From JAOTYV01 sp041557595 (lineage in GTDB: Bacteria > Pseudomonadota > Alphaproteobacteria > UBA8366): DNA of 24,512 nt. Below the pieces are notes generated by a model, which ran no database searches, was not told where the DNA came from, and was given only the letters and a program-made list of their open reading frames with translations. Each line of letters starts with the position of its first letter. Position 1 is the first letter of the stretch. A program made the position numbers and the translations under genes. Shown here piece after piece: positions 1-7,987 of this stretch. The DNA lies in contig JBFFGE010000057.1 of assembly GCA_041557595.1 (NCBI GenBank), forward strand, positions 1 through 24,512. The letters run 5' to 3'.

Positions 1-424
1 CCTCCTCCGCGCCCAGCAGCTTCGAGCCGCCGCCGACCGTCATGTCGTGTTCGGCTACCAGGTCGCGGGCGCGCGTTTTGTGGCCCATCGCCGAAATCCA
101 CTTGGCGGAAGGACCGATGAAAGTCGCCCCGGTTGCCGAAACGCGCTCCGCGAACTCCGGGTTCTCGGCGAGGAAACCGTACCCGGGATGAACGCCGTCC
201 GCGCCGGACTTGGTCAGCGCCTCGATCAACGCGTCCTGACTGAGATAGCTGTGCCGCGGATGACCCGGACCGATCAGGCAGGTTTCGTCCGCCTCGGCCA
301 GATAGGGCGCGCCGGCATCCGCCTCGGAGTAGACGGCGGCGGAACGGATGCCCATCTCGCGCAGGCTGCGCAGGACACGGGCCGCGACGGCGCCACGGTT
401 GGCGATAAGAATTTTCTCAAACAT
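1..424 (-). CDS. biotin carboxylase subunit of an acyl-CoA carboxylase (N-terminal part; runs off the window)
   Basis: The first ~141 residues are visible, reading leftward from an ATG at 424 to the window edge. They begin MFEKILIANRGAVAARVLRS, the usual opening of the biotin carboxylase N-terminal domain (KILIANRGEIA type), followed by the conserved stretch containing HPGYGFLAENPEF. The enzyme uses ATP and bicarbonate to carboxylate biotin, which the partner carboxyltransferase then uses. The gene starts 6 bp after the stop of the carboxyltransferase gene, so the two are almost certainly one operon and one complex. The ATP-grasp domain and any C-terminal biotin-carrier domain lie outside the window, so I cannot tell an AccC-type subunit from an AccA/PccA/MccA-type fusion. 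The family call is secure; the acyl-CoA substrate is not. Confidence 0.93.
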   Translation of the reverse strand, partial: MFEKILIANRGAVAARVLRSLREMGIRSAAVYSEADAGAPYLAEADETCLIGPGHPRHSYLSQDALIEALTKSGADGVHPGYGFLAENPEFAERVSATGATFIGPSAKWISAMGHKTRARDLVAEHDMTVGGGSKLLGAEE

Positions 425-430
425 GATCGG

Positions 431-1981
431 TCAGTAACTCGTTGGCCAGTTGTGAAGAAGATGTTGTCCGATGCCGCCGCTCAACCGTCTCTGGTGGACT
501 TGCAGCATGCGCAGCAGCCAGTCACGGGTTTCCTCGGGCTTGATCACCTGCTGCACCGCATAGGATGCGGCAAGGTCCCAGACGCTGTTTTCCCGCTGGA
601 TTTGTTCGAATTCCTCTTTGAATAAAGCAGGGTTCGTCTGTTCGAGCCGTTCGCCGGGCTTGCCATGCACCACATTCACCGCGAATGCCGGATCCATGAA
701 ACTCACCTCGGCGGTATGCCAGGCGCAGACGTCGTCGGCGTTCTTGTTGCCGCCCATGTTGATATAGGCCTGGCCGTAATTCTTGCGGATCATCACGGTC
801 AGTTTCGGCACGGTGACGAGCTGCAGCGCATTCATGAAATTGATGATCTTGCCGGGCGCCCGCTGCCGTTCCGCCTCGATGCCGATGACGAAACCCGGAT
901 TGTCGACGAAGAAGACAATCGGAATGTTGAAGGAATCGCACAGTACCATGAAGCTGACGATCTTGTCGCAGGCCTGCGCGTCCATCGCACCCGCCTTGAA
1001 CAGCGGATTGTTGCCGACAAAGCCGACGCTGCGGCCGCCGACCCGGGTCAGCGCGGTCACCGCCGTTCGGCCGAAACGGGATTTCAGTTCGAAATAGCTA
1101 CCCGCATCGGCGGTCGCCTGGATCACCTTGCGCATGTCATAGACCTGCGTGCGGTTTTCCGGCACCAGATCGCGAACCGACTTGATCGCCGCCTCCGACC
1201 CGGCCGGCACCGGTTTTTCCGGCGGCATTTCATTGCAGTGCAAGGGCATGTAGTCCAGGAACGTCTTGACGGCGTCGATCGCCTCTTCGTCGGTATCGAC
1301 GAACTGGTCGATAAGCCCGGTGGTGTCCGCATGCATCCGCCATCCGCCCAGGGACTGTCCGTCGACCTTTTCGCCGATCGCCATGGAAACGAGCAACTCG
1401 CTGGAAACCGCCATCACCGCGCCTTTTCGCATGACGCTGAAATCCGACATCACCGTGTACCAGGTGGACGAGCCGTAAGCCATGCCGAGCACCGCCGACG
1501 CCCAGGGTGACTCACGCAGGCGCCGGTATTGCGTGCCGCTGTTGGCCAGCAGGTTGCCCATGCCGTAGGCGCCCATGTTGTCGGGAATCCGCGCGCCGGA
1601 AGATTCGCCGAGAAAGACCAGCGGCAGGCCGCGCTCCGTCGCGGTGCGCTGCATCTGCGCGATCTTCTTCATGTTCGTCGCCGCCGACGACGCGCCCTTG
1701 ACCGTGAAATCATTTGCGACCACGACCGCTTCGCGGCCATCGATCCGGCCATAGCCGGCCAGCTTGCCGTCGCCCGGCGTCGTCTCGCGGTCCGCCGGAA
1801 CCGCCGATTTCGCAAATAGGCCGGATTCCAGAAAGCTGCCTGCGTCGAACAGGCAATCGATGCGCTCCCGCGCATTCAGCAGCCCGGCATTGCGCCGGCG
1901 TTCGAGCCTCTCCGGCCCGCCCATGCCGAGCGCGATCTCCTCGCGCGCCGCGAATTCCTCATCGAGTTCCTTATATCCCAT
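431..1981 (-). CDS. acyl-CoA carboxylase carboxyltransferase (beta) subunit, PccB/MccB-like
   Basis: This 516-residue protein has the two crotonase-fold halves of biotin-dependent acyl-CoA carboxyltransferases. The N-half carries ERIDCLFDAGSFLE (39-52) and SSGARIPDN (near 128-136, usually SGGARIQEG). The C-half carries GGRSVGFVGN (315-324), VDNPGF (359-364) and RKNYGQAY, which form the acyl-CoA and carboxybiotin sites. It moves a carboxyl group from biotin to an acyl-CoA such as propionyl-, acetyl- or methylcrotonyl-CoA. Length is normal for the family. The start is an ATG with a purine-rich GCAGGGG about 10 bases upstream. The biotin carboxylase gene follows after 6 bp. The region after VDNPGF reads ERQRAPGKIINFMNA, not the common propionyl-CoA carboxylase form, so the substrate is left open. 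Confidence 0.93.
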   Translation of the reverse strand: MGYKELDEEFAAREEIALGMGGPERLERRRNAGLLNARERIDCLFDAGSFLESGLFAKSAVPADRETTPGDGKLAGYGRIDGREAVVVANDFTVKGASSAATNMKKIAQMQRTATERGLPLVFLGESSGARIPDNMGAYGMGNLLANSGTQYRRLRESPWASAVLGMAYGSSTWYTVMSDFSVMRKGAVMAVSSELLVSMAIGEKVDGQSLGGWRMHADTTGLIDQFVDTDEEAIDAVKTFLDYMPLHCNEMPPEKPVPAGSEAAIKSVRDLVPENRTQVYDMRKVIQATADAGSYFELKSRFGRTAVTALTRVGGRSVGFVGNNPLFKAGAMDAQACDKIVSFMVLCDSFNIPIVFFVDNPGFVIGIEAERQRAPGKIINFMNALQLVTVPKLTVMIRKNYGQAYINMGGNKNADDVCAWHTAEVSFMDPAFAVNVVHGKPGERLEQTNPALFKEEFEQIQRENSVWDLAASYAVQQVIKPEETRDWLLRMLQVHQRRLSGGIGQHLLHNWPTSY

Positions 1982-2122
1982 GCCAATCGCCCCTGCCGCG
2001 CGCCGGGACTCTGGCGAGGAGACATAGGGTTGTCAACTTAGGCCCCTGAATGGGGAATCAACCGCGCTGCGCGCGCCATCGCCCTTGCCGACCGTCGGCG
2101 CCACCCTGTATATGCCACGATC

Positions 2123-3940
2123 ATGGCGCCACCCCTCCTCACCTTGCGCGACATTCACCTGACCTTCGGCGGAACGCCGTTGCTCGAAGGCGCGGAGCTG
2201 TCGGTATCCGAACGGGATCGGCTGTGTCTGGTGGGCCGCAACGGATCGGGCAAATCGACGCTGCTCAAGATCGCCGCCGGGCTTATCGAGCCCGATTCCG
2301 GAGAGGTTTTTGTGCAGCCCGGCTCGACCGTCCGGTATCTGTCGCAGGAACCGGATTTCACCGGATTTTCGACCACGCTCGCCTATGTGGAAGCGGGGCT
2401 CGGTCCCGATGGCGACAGCCACCGCGCGCAAGCCCTGCTGGGCCAACTCGGCCTCGACGGAACGGAAGATCTGCGCAGGCTTTCGGGCGGCGAGGCGCGG
2501 CGCACGGCGCTTGCCCGCACACTCGCCCCGGCGCCGGACATTCTGCTGCTGGACGAGCCGACCAACCATCTGGACCTGCCGGCGATCGAGTGGCTGGAGA
2601 GCGAGCTGAAATCCAGTAGCGCCGCCCTGGTGCTGATAAGCCATGACCGGCGCTTCCTGGAAACGCTGTCGCGAACGACCGTCTGGCTGTCGGCGGGCAA
2701 GACCCGCCGTCTGGATGACGGATTCGGCGCCTTCGAGGCATGGCGCGACGGCATCCTCGAACGGGAAGCCGTGGAACAGCACAAGCTCGACCGGAAGATC
2801 GCCGCCGAGACCGTATGGCTGCGCCAGGGCGTGACCGCGCGCCGCAAGCGCAATCAGGGCCGGTTGCGCGCGCTGCATCAACTGCGCGCCGAACGGCGCT
2901 CGCAGCGTCAAGCCGTGGGCATCGTCGATATGAGCGTGAGCCAAGCGGCGCAGTCCGGGCGGCGCGCGATCGAAGCGGAGGCGGTTTCCAAAGCCTTCGA
3001 CGGAAAATCCGTCATCCGCGACTTCGCCATCCGTGTCCAGCGCGGCGACCGCATCGGAATCGTCGGCCCCAACGGCGCGGGCAAGACGACCTTACTGAAA
3101 CTCCTGACCGGCGAGTTGCCGCCCGACACCGGCACGATCCGGCTCGGCGCAAACCTCGATATGGTGACCATCGATCAACGGCGCGAAAGCCTGGACCCGG
3201 ACACGCGGCTGGCCGATGCGTTGACCGGCGGCAGCGGCGACACCGTGTCGGTCGGCGGCAAGACCAAGCATGTCATCGGCTATATGAAGGATTTCCTGTT
3301 TTCGCCCGAACAGGCCCGCACGCCGATCGGCGCCCTGTCCGGCGGCGAACGCGGCCGGCTTATGCTGGCGCGCGCTCTCACCCAGCCATCGAACCTTCTG
3401 GTGCTCGACGAACCGACCAACGACCTCGATATCGAAACGCTCGATTTGCTGCAGGAGATGCTGGCCGATCATCCCGGCACCGTGCTGCTGGTCAGCCACG
3501 ACCGGGACTTCCTCGACCGCGTCGTGACCTCCTTGATCGCCTTCGAAGGCGACGGCCGATGGGTCGAGTACGCGGGCGGCTACACGGACATGCTGGCGCA
3601 ACGCGGTGGCAAGACCGAGGAACCGGCCACCGCGAAGCCACGCAACCGAAAGCCCCAGGAAAAGCCCGCCCGCGCGAATGCCCGGTCGGAGAAAGCCAAG
3701 CTATCCTTCAAGGATCGGCACGCGCTGCAAACCCTGCCCGGGCGGATCGAAGCGCTGGAAACAGAAGTCGCCGCGCAACGGGCCTTGCTCGCCGATCCCG
3801 GATTGTTCGCCCGCGATCCCGCCGCCTTCAAAAAAGTTGCCGCCGACCTGGAACGCGCCGAGACCGCGCTCGCGGCGGCGGAAGAACAATGGCTCACGCT
3901 GGAAATGGTGCGCGAAGAGTTCGAGGGCGGCGCGCAATAA
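2123..3940 (+). CDS. uup: ABC-F family ATPase Uup
   Basis: A 605-residue soluble protein has two ABC ATPase domains and no membrane segments, as in the ABC-F family that acts on ribosomes and, for Uup, also affects transposon excision and replication intermediates. Domain 1 has Walker A GRNGSGKST (38-46), signature LSGGE (120-124) and Walker B ending DEPTNHLD (144-151). Domain 2 has Walker A GPNGAGKTT (315-323), signature LSGGERGR and DEPTNDLDIET. The NDLD-x-x-T form in domain 2 and the charged linker plus coiled-coil tail (about 500-605, rich in Lys, Ala and Glu) are typical of Uup and separate it from EttA or YbiT. It is transcribed divergently from the carboxylase operon across 141 bp, and its 3' end faces the ankyrin gene with a gap of only 6 bp. 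Confidence 0.94.
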   Translation: MAPPLLTLRDIHLTFGGTPLLEGAELSVSERDRLCLVGRNGSGKSTLLKIAAGLIEPDSGEVFVQPGSTVRYLSQEPDFTGFSTTLAYVEAGLGPDGDSHRAQALLGQLGLDGTEDLRRLSGGEARRTALARTLAPAPDILLLDEPTNHLDLPAIEWLESELKSSSAALVLISHDRRFLETLSRTTVWLSAGKTRRLDDGFGAFEAWRDGILEREAVEQHKLDRKIAAETVWLRQGVTARRKRNQGRLRALHQLRAERRSQRQAVGIVDMSVSQAAQSGRRAIEAEAVSKAFDGKSVIRDFAIRVQRGDRIGIVGPNGAGKTTLLKLLTGELPPDTGTIRLGANLDMVTIDQRRESLDPDTRLADALTGGSGDTVSVGGKTKHVIGYMKDFLFSPEQARTPIGALSGGERGRLMLARALTQPSNLLVLDEPTNDLDIETLDLLQEMLADHPGTVLLVSHDRDFLDRVVTSLIAFEGDGRWVEYAGGYTDMLAQRGGKTEEPATAKPRNRKPQEKPARANARSEKAKLSFKDRHALQTLPGRIEALETEVAAQRALLADPGLFARDPAAFKKVAADLERAETALAAAEEQWLTLEMVREEFEGGAQ

Positions 3941-3946
3941 AACGCG

Positions 3947-4651
3947 TTACCGCTTTGCACCCGCCTGTTCGAGGATACGGGCCTGTGCGGTATGGCCGCG
4001 CTGGCTTGCCAGAGTGAGCGGCCGGACGCCCGTTGCATCCGCAAGATTGACGTCGGCCCCCGCGTCGACCAGCGCGCGCAAGGTTGCCACGTGATCGGGG
4101 CCGCCGTCGCCCAGCACGATCGCTTCGATGAGCGCCGTCCAGCCGAGGTTGTTGACGTGGTCGAGCGGCGCTTTTGCGGCGATCAACACGCCGACCACCG
4201 CCGCATGTCCGAGATGCGCCGCGGCAATGAGCGCCGTGCCGTCATACGGGCTGGTGATCAGCCGGGCATCGGCGCCGGAAGCAATCGCGAGCCTCACCAT
4301 GGCGAGGTCGTTCAGCACGGAGGCAATGGTCAAGACATCGTATCGCTCGGCATCGAGCGCGTTGACGTCGGCGCCGGCCTTCATCAGGAGATCGGCCGCC
4401 TTCAGGTCACGCCGATGCGCCGCCACCATGAGCGCCGTACGGCCGTGGCCGTCACGGGCGTTCAGGTCGGGCTTGGCGGCAATAAATCGCCGTAACGCCG
4501 CGATGTCGCCCCGGGCGGCCGCGGCATGGAGGCCGCGGTATTCTCCGATTTCGGACGCGGTTGGCGCGGTCTGCGCCGCGGCATCCCACGCGATGGCGGC
4601 AAACAAGGCCGAAAGGGCGATCGGCCAGCGGCAAATTCCTAAATTCGACAT
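3947..4651 (-). CDS. secreted ankyrin-repeat protein
   Basis: I take the start at 4651, giving 234 residues. An in-frame extension to 4807 is rejected because it would run through the palindromic element and place 52 residues before the signal peptide. The 4651 start has an AGGAG box 11-15 bases upstream. The N-terminus (SNLGICRWPIALSALFAAIAWDAAAQ) is a clear Sec signal peptide with cleavage near AAA-QT. The rest is about six ankyrin repeats, seen as TALMVAAHRRDLKAADLLMK, AGADVNALD, TALIAAAHLGHAAVVGVLIA, AGADVNLAD and PLTLASQRGHTAQARIL. Ankyrin repeats bind other proteins; the partner is unknown. With a signal peptide it should act in the periplasm. It overlaps neither neighbour. Confidence 0.88.
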   Translation of the reverse strand: MSNLGICRWPIALSALFAAIAWDAAAQTAPTASEIGEYRGLHAAAARGDIAALRRFIAAKPDLNARDGHGRTALMVAAHRRDLKAADLLMKAGADVNALDAERYDVLTIASVLNDLAMVRLAIASGADARLITSPYDGTALIAAAHLGHAAVVGVLIAAKAPLDHVNNLGWTALIEAIVLGDGGPDHVATLRALVDAGADVNLADATGVRPLTLASQRGHTAQARILEQAGAKR

Positions 4652-4695
4652 GGCCGGGGCGGCGCTCCTCTCTAATTGATCCGTTCCGCGATCCT

Positions 4696-4806
4696 TGCTA
4701 GAGCAGCGTGCGCCCTTTCGGGCGCACATAAGCTGCTCTATCTTTATAGAATCGATCAACATTTCTGCCTTTAATTGATTCCAATTAATGGCAGGTTGAT
4801 CTAGCA
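4696..4806. repeat. compound palindromic element (two bulged hairpins inside 7-bp inverted ends)
   Basis: Hairpin 1 (4699-4740) pairs TAGAGCAGC (4699-4707) with GCTGCTCTA (4732-4740), and GTGCGCCC (4708-4715) with GGGCGCAC (4720-4727). It has loop TTTC and a one-sided ATAA bulge (4728-4731). Hairpin 2 (4754-4801) pairs GATCAAC with GTTGATC, then CTGCCTTTAATTG (4765-4777) with CAATTAATGGCAG (4782-4794) with one mismatch. It has loop ATTC and a one-sided ATTT bulge (4761-4764). The whole is bounded by TGCTAGA (4696-4702) and TCTAGCA (4800-4806). It lies between divergent genes, so it is not a terminator for either. It is most like a REP- or MITE-type dispersed repeat. TATAGAAT (4746-4753), between the hairpins, could serve as a -10 for the dioxygenase gene. 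Confidence 0.75.
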
Positions 4807-4857
4807 TGATTGTACCGTCGCCGGGCGCTCGCGCTCAACCACCGCCGGGGTTTGTCC

Positions 4858-5706
4858 ATGTCCATCACCGTCGTTCCCGTTCAGGCGCCGGTCGGTGCCG
4901 AAATCCAAGGCGTCGACCTGTCGAAAGACCTGCAAGCGATCGAATTCGACGCGATAGAGGCCGCGTTCAACCAGCATGGCGTCGTCTTTTTCCGCGAACA
5001 GGACCTGACGCCCGAGCAACTTCTGGCGTTTACCAACCGGTTCGGCGATCTGCATTTGAACGTCTTCGGCGAAACGCTCGGCCTGCCGGACCAACCCGGC
5101 ATCGTGCTCATCTCGAATGTCGAAAAAAACGGCCGCGAGATCGGCGTCAAAGGCGCCGGGAGCAATTGGCACAGCGATATGTGCTACACGGCGAAGCCGC
5201 CGCGCGGCACCATCCTGCACGCGCGCGAAGTACCGGAACAGTTTGGTCTGCCGCTGGGCGATACCTGTTTCGCGGCCACCCACGCCGCCTATGACGCCCT
5301 GCCCGACACGCTGAAACGCAAGCTCGACGGGCTTAAGGCGGTGTTCAGCTTTGCCGGGCGCAAACGTCTCAATGCGATCACCCAGGAACAGATCGACAGA
5401 TTCCCGGACGTAACCCATCCGATCGTCCGCACCCATCCCTACACCGGCCGCAAATGCCTCTACGTGATGCGGGACGATTGCACGGCGATCCCCGGGTTGG
5501 ATGACCAAGAGGCCCAACTGCTGATCGCCGCGCTGGCGGACCACATAATCCGGCCCGAATTCGTGTATCGCCACCAATGGCGGGCCGGAGACGTGCTGAT
5601 CTGGGACAATTGCACGGTTCAGCACAAGGCAATCCAGGACTACACCCTGCCGCTGCGCCGCCTGATGCACCGCACCACATTTGCCGCCGAATCCGTTCCG
5701 GCTTAA
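4858..5706 (+). CDS. TauD/TfdA-family 2-oxoglutarate- and Fe(II)-dependent dioxygenase
   Basis: From the ATG at 4858 the product is 282 residues, the normal TauD length. An upstream in-frame ATG at 4810 would add 16 Arg-rich residues that do not look like the family and would start just outside the palindromic element. The iron ligands are visible as H105-x-D107 (NWHSDMCY) and a distal H256 (WDNCTVQH). The C-terminal PLRRLMHRTT supplies the arginine that holds 2-oxoglutarate. HPIVRTHPYTGRKCLYV is a strongly conserved TauD-family segment. The enzyme couples oxidative decarboxylation of 2-oxoglutarate to hydroxylation of a small substrate, often a sulfonate, a phenoxyacid or an alkyl sulfate. 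There is no sulfonate transporter or sulfur gene nearby, so the substrate cannot be inferred. Confidence 0.9.
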   Translation: MSITVVPVQAPVGAEIQGVDLSKDLQAIEFDAIEAAFNQHGVVFFREQDLTPEQLLAFTNRFGDLHLNVFGETLGLPDQPGIVLISNVEKNGREIGVKGAGSNWHSDMCYTAKPPRGTILHAREVPEQFGLPLGDTCFAATHAAYDALPDTLKRKLDGLKAVFSFAGRKRLNAITQEQIDRFPDVTHPIVRTHPYTGRKCLYVMRDDCTAIPGLDDQEAQLLIAALADHIIRPEFVYRHQWRAGDVLIWDNCTVQHKAIQDYTLPLRRLMHRTTFAAESVPA

Positions 5707-6022
5707 CGGCGTAGCCGGATACCCAAGAATGATTTAGTGGACCGTTCGCGGCGATCTTAGTAGGTTGTTAGCATCGTAAGCTCAAAATGGGCTTTTTACG
5801 GCCGAATTTGGTCGAAGCAAGCATGCCATCACCGGCGCTCCTGGGTCCGCGTGTGTCGATGGCATCCTCAACTATCAAATCTGATCGTAAGCCGGTCCTG
5901 CCGATGGGTGGGCCCGGGCAGTCATTGCGGGAGACCGCGCATCTGCTGATCATCGGTGTCATCACCGATTTGATGCCGATGGTTTCGCATTCCCGACCAA
6001 CACATTTAAGGAGAAAGCAACA
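5707..6022. other. 316-bp intergenic region of lower GC, no recognised gene
   Basis: By hand count, stretches here are 43-58% GC with one 70% segment, below the surrounding genes. The only plus-strand reading frame (5787-6026, 79 codons) has mixed third-position use and no recognisable domain. Its TGA overlaps the ATG of the next gene (ATGA at 6023-6026). I see no clear terminator or known RNA family. It may be a 5' leader, a degraded element or a small non-coding RNA locus. Confidence 0.5.
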
Positions 6023-6370
6023 ATGAAGAGTATGATCTGGGGCGTAATTCTTGGAGCGCTTGGAAGCTTGGCACTCGTCTTTTTCACCGGGTTTGCGGTG
6101 ACAGGCAGCGCCGCCGAGGCCCGCGCCGAAAAGCAATCCCATGAAGCGGTGGTCGATCAGCTGGCCAAAATTTGCGTCGCTCAGTTCAAAAAGGGCGGCG
6201 ATACGAAACAAGGCATCATGGACCTGCAAAATCAAAGCAAATGGACGCGCGGCGAACACGTCAAAGACAAGGGCTGGGCGAAGATCCTCGGCGCCGAAAC
6301 CCCCAGCGAAGATGTTCTCAAGGCCTGCGGGGACAAGATCGCCGAACTCAAGATTGCCGAACTCAAGTAA
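6023..6370 (+). CDS. small membrane-anchored conserved hypothetical protein
   Basis: This 115-residue protein has a strong start: AAGGAG at 6008-6013, nine bases before the ATG. Residues 4-30 form one hydrophobic segment (MIWGVILGALGSLALVFFTG) with no obvious cleavage site, so it is probably an inner-membrane anchor with the remainder in the periplasm. The soluble part has two cysteines, in AKICVAQF and LKACGDK, which could form a disulfide, and a motif like W-x-x-x-E-x-V-x-x-x-G-W-A (WTRGEHVKDKGWA). I recall this pattern from small uncharacterised alphaproteobacterial proteins, but no function is known. The C-terminus KIAELKIAELK comes from a tandem DNA duplication. It appears to be a single-gene unit with a hairpin just downstream. 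Confidence 0.85.
   Translation: MKSMIWGVILGALGSLALVFFTGFAVTGSAAEARAEKQSHEAVVDQLAKICVAQFKKGGDTKQGIMDLQNQSKWTRGEHVKDKGWAKILGAETPSEDVLKACGDKIAELKIAELK
6335..6364 (+). repeat. 15-bp tandem duplication at the 3' end of the small membrane protein gene
   Basis: AAGATCGCCGAACTC (6335-6349) is followed directly by AAGATTGCCGAACTC (6350-6364), one mismatch, in frame. It encodes KIAEL twice. Confidence 0.9.
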
Positions 6371-6396
6371 GACTGGCCGACACGCGGTGCGTATGC

Positions 6397-6421
6397 GCGG
6401 GCAATTTGACGCGTTGCCCGC
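6397..6421 (+). terminator. hairpin, possible transcription terminator after the small membrane protein gene
   Basis: GCGGGCAA (6397-6404) pairs perfectly with TTGCCCGC (6414-6421) around a 9-base loop, starting 26 bases after the stop codon at 6370. There is no T-tract, so intrinsic termination is uncertain. Confidence 0.4.
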
Positions 6422-6528
6422 CCTCGCCGCATCCATTCCTCCATAGAGAACAAGCGTTATTCCCTGTATAAACCGACACGCGGAACCATAGAGGGAAACC
6501 GGGGCGGGAAATTCTCCCGGCAATCGCG

Positions 6529-7974
6529 ATGACCGAAATCCAAGTGCGGTTAGCCGACGGCACTGTCCTCGTCGTCCCCGCCTCCCTGGACGCGATCACG
6601 ACATATGTCCTGCTGGAGCAGGAAAGCTGGTTCGAGAAGGAAACGACTCTGCTCGCGCGCCTTTTGCGGCCCGGCATGACGGCAATCGACATCGGCGCCA
6701 ATCTGGGCGTTTTCAGCCTGCCCATGGCGCGTTTGGTCGAACCGCTGGGTCGGGTATTCGCCTATGAACCCGCCCAGGAGACCTGCCGTCTGCTGCGGCA
6801 GAGCCGCGCGCTAAACGCCGCCGCAGGCCTGGAAATCGTCGTCGCCGCCCTGTCGGACGCCGCGGGGCACGCCCGGTTGGCGACCGGCGCCTCCAGCGAA
6901 CTCAATCTACTGAGCCATTCGGACGCCGCGCCGGGCGAAACCGTCGAGGTCACCACGCTCGAAATCGAGGATGCGAAACAGGATTGGGGGGAGCCGGATT
7001 TCATCAAGATCGATGCGGAAGGCGAAGAAGCGCGCATTCTCGCGGGCGGCACGGGTTTCTTTGCCCGCCATTCGCCGCTGGCGATGTTCTAAGTGAAAGC
7101 CGGATCCGCGGTCAATACGGGGCTACGCGACGCTTTCTCGGCAATGGGCTATGCGATCTATCGCCAGCTCGGCGAGGCGCCAATCCTCGTTCCCGTCGGC
7201 CCGGGCACATCGCTGGACGAATTCGAACTCAATCTGTTCGCTGCCAAACCCGAGCGGGCTGCGCGACTGGCGGCGCAGAATCTCCTGGCGGTTTCGCTTG
7301 CCGATTGGCCGGCACCGGCCGACGCCGCGCAAATCGCACGGGATTGCTTCGGCGCCCGGACCTTCGCCGATGCCTTTCCCGCACTCGAATCCGGCGGGCT
7401 GGACCCGGCATACGCCGATGCATTGGCCGCTTTTGCCTGTTGGCACGATACCGCAACGCCCGTGCAACACCGCTGCGCTGCACTCTTGAAGTCTTTTCAT
7501 CTGCTGGCCCGCCTCTGTCAAATGGCGCCCAGTCCAGCCCGGCAATCGACCTTCGCGCGTATCGCCTGGGAAGCCGGCGAACGGGCCGCATGCGTGGCGA
7601 CGCTTCAGGCCTTTTTCGCGTCAGCAGGCACCCGGTCCTCTGCCGTCACCGAGCCCTTTTGGCCCGCCTGCCCGCGATACGATACGCTCGACCCGGCCGA
7701 CCGCCCGATGGATTGGTTCCTGTCCGCCATGATGGAGCAACTCGAGCGCGCCCGGGCGCACTCGTCCCTGTACGGCGGTGAAAATCCGGCCCTGAACTGG
7801 CTGTGCGATCGGCCATACGCCTCGGCCGAAATGGAGCGGCGGCGCGTCCTGCTCGCGGCCAGGGCGGGCAAGAATCCGGTCGTGCCGGAACGGCTCCGCC
7901 ACGCCGCCGACGATCACTTGAACGCCGAACTCTGGTGTTCCGGACAAATTCCCGGCACTCGCCTCGACGGCTAG
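6529..7974 (+). pseudogene. FkbM-family methyltransferase interrupted by an in-frame TAA
   Basis: Read through codon 188, this is one 481-residue protein. The first part (6529-7092, 187 residues) has the SAM-binding motif DIGANLGVFSLPMA, an acidic YEP after strand 2, and the FkbM signature IKIDAEGEE. It breaks off at SPLAMF-TAA. The next codons in the same frame (7093-7974) read VKAGSAVNTGLRDAFSAMGY and continue the family sequence, which usually reads MFE(V/I)K. A single G-to-T change, GAA to TAA at 7090-7092, explains the break. The second half stays open for 293 codons and could start at the GTG at 7093, but it has no ribosome-binding site of note. Such enzymes O-methylate sugars or other surface and secondary-metabolite groups. 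A recent nonsense mutation, a sequencing error and readthrough are all possible. Confidence 0.85.
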
Positions 7975-7987
7975 CGCCGGCGACCGG

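Noticed and set aside
2740..4017. Plus-strand open frame of 425 codons inside uup
   Set aside because: It is the +2 shadow of Uup, very rich in Arg, Pro and His, with no domain.
4677..4682. TGATCC upstream of the dioxygenase gene
   Set aside because: The bases 18 further on read GAGCAG, inside the palindrome, and not a CGTA-type -10.
4699..4740. Strong GC-rich hairpin read as an intrinsic terminator
   Set aside because: It lies between two genes that start away from it, and is part of a larger palindrome with matching ends, so it terminates neither neighbour.
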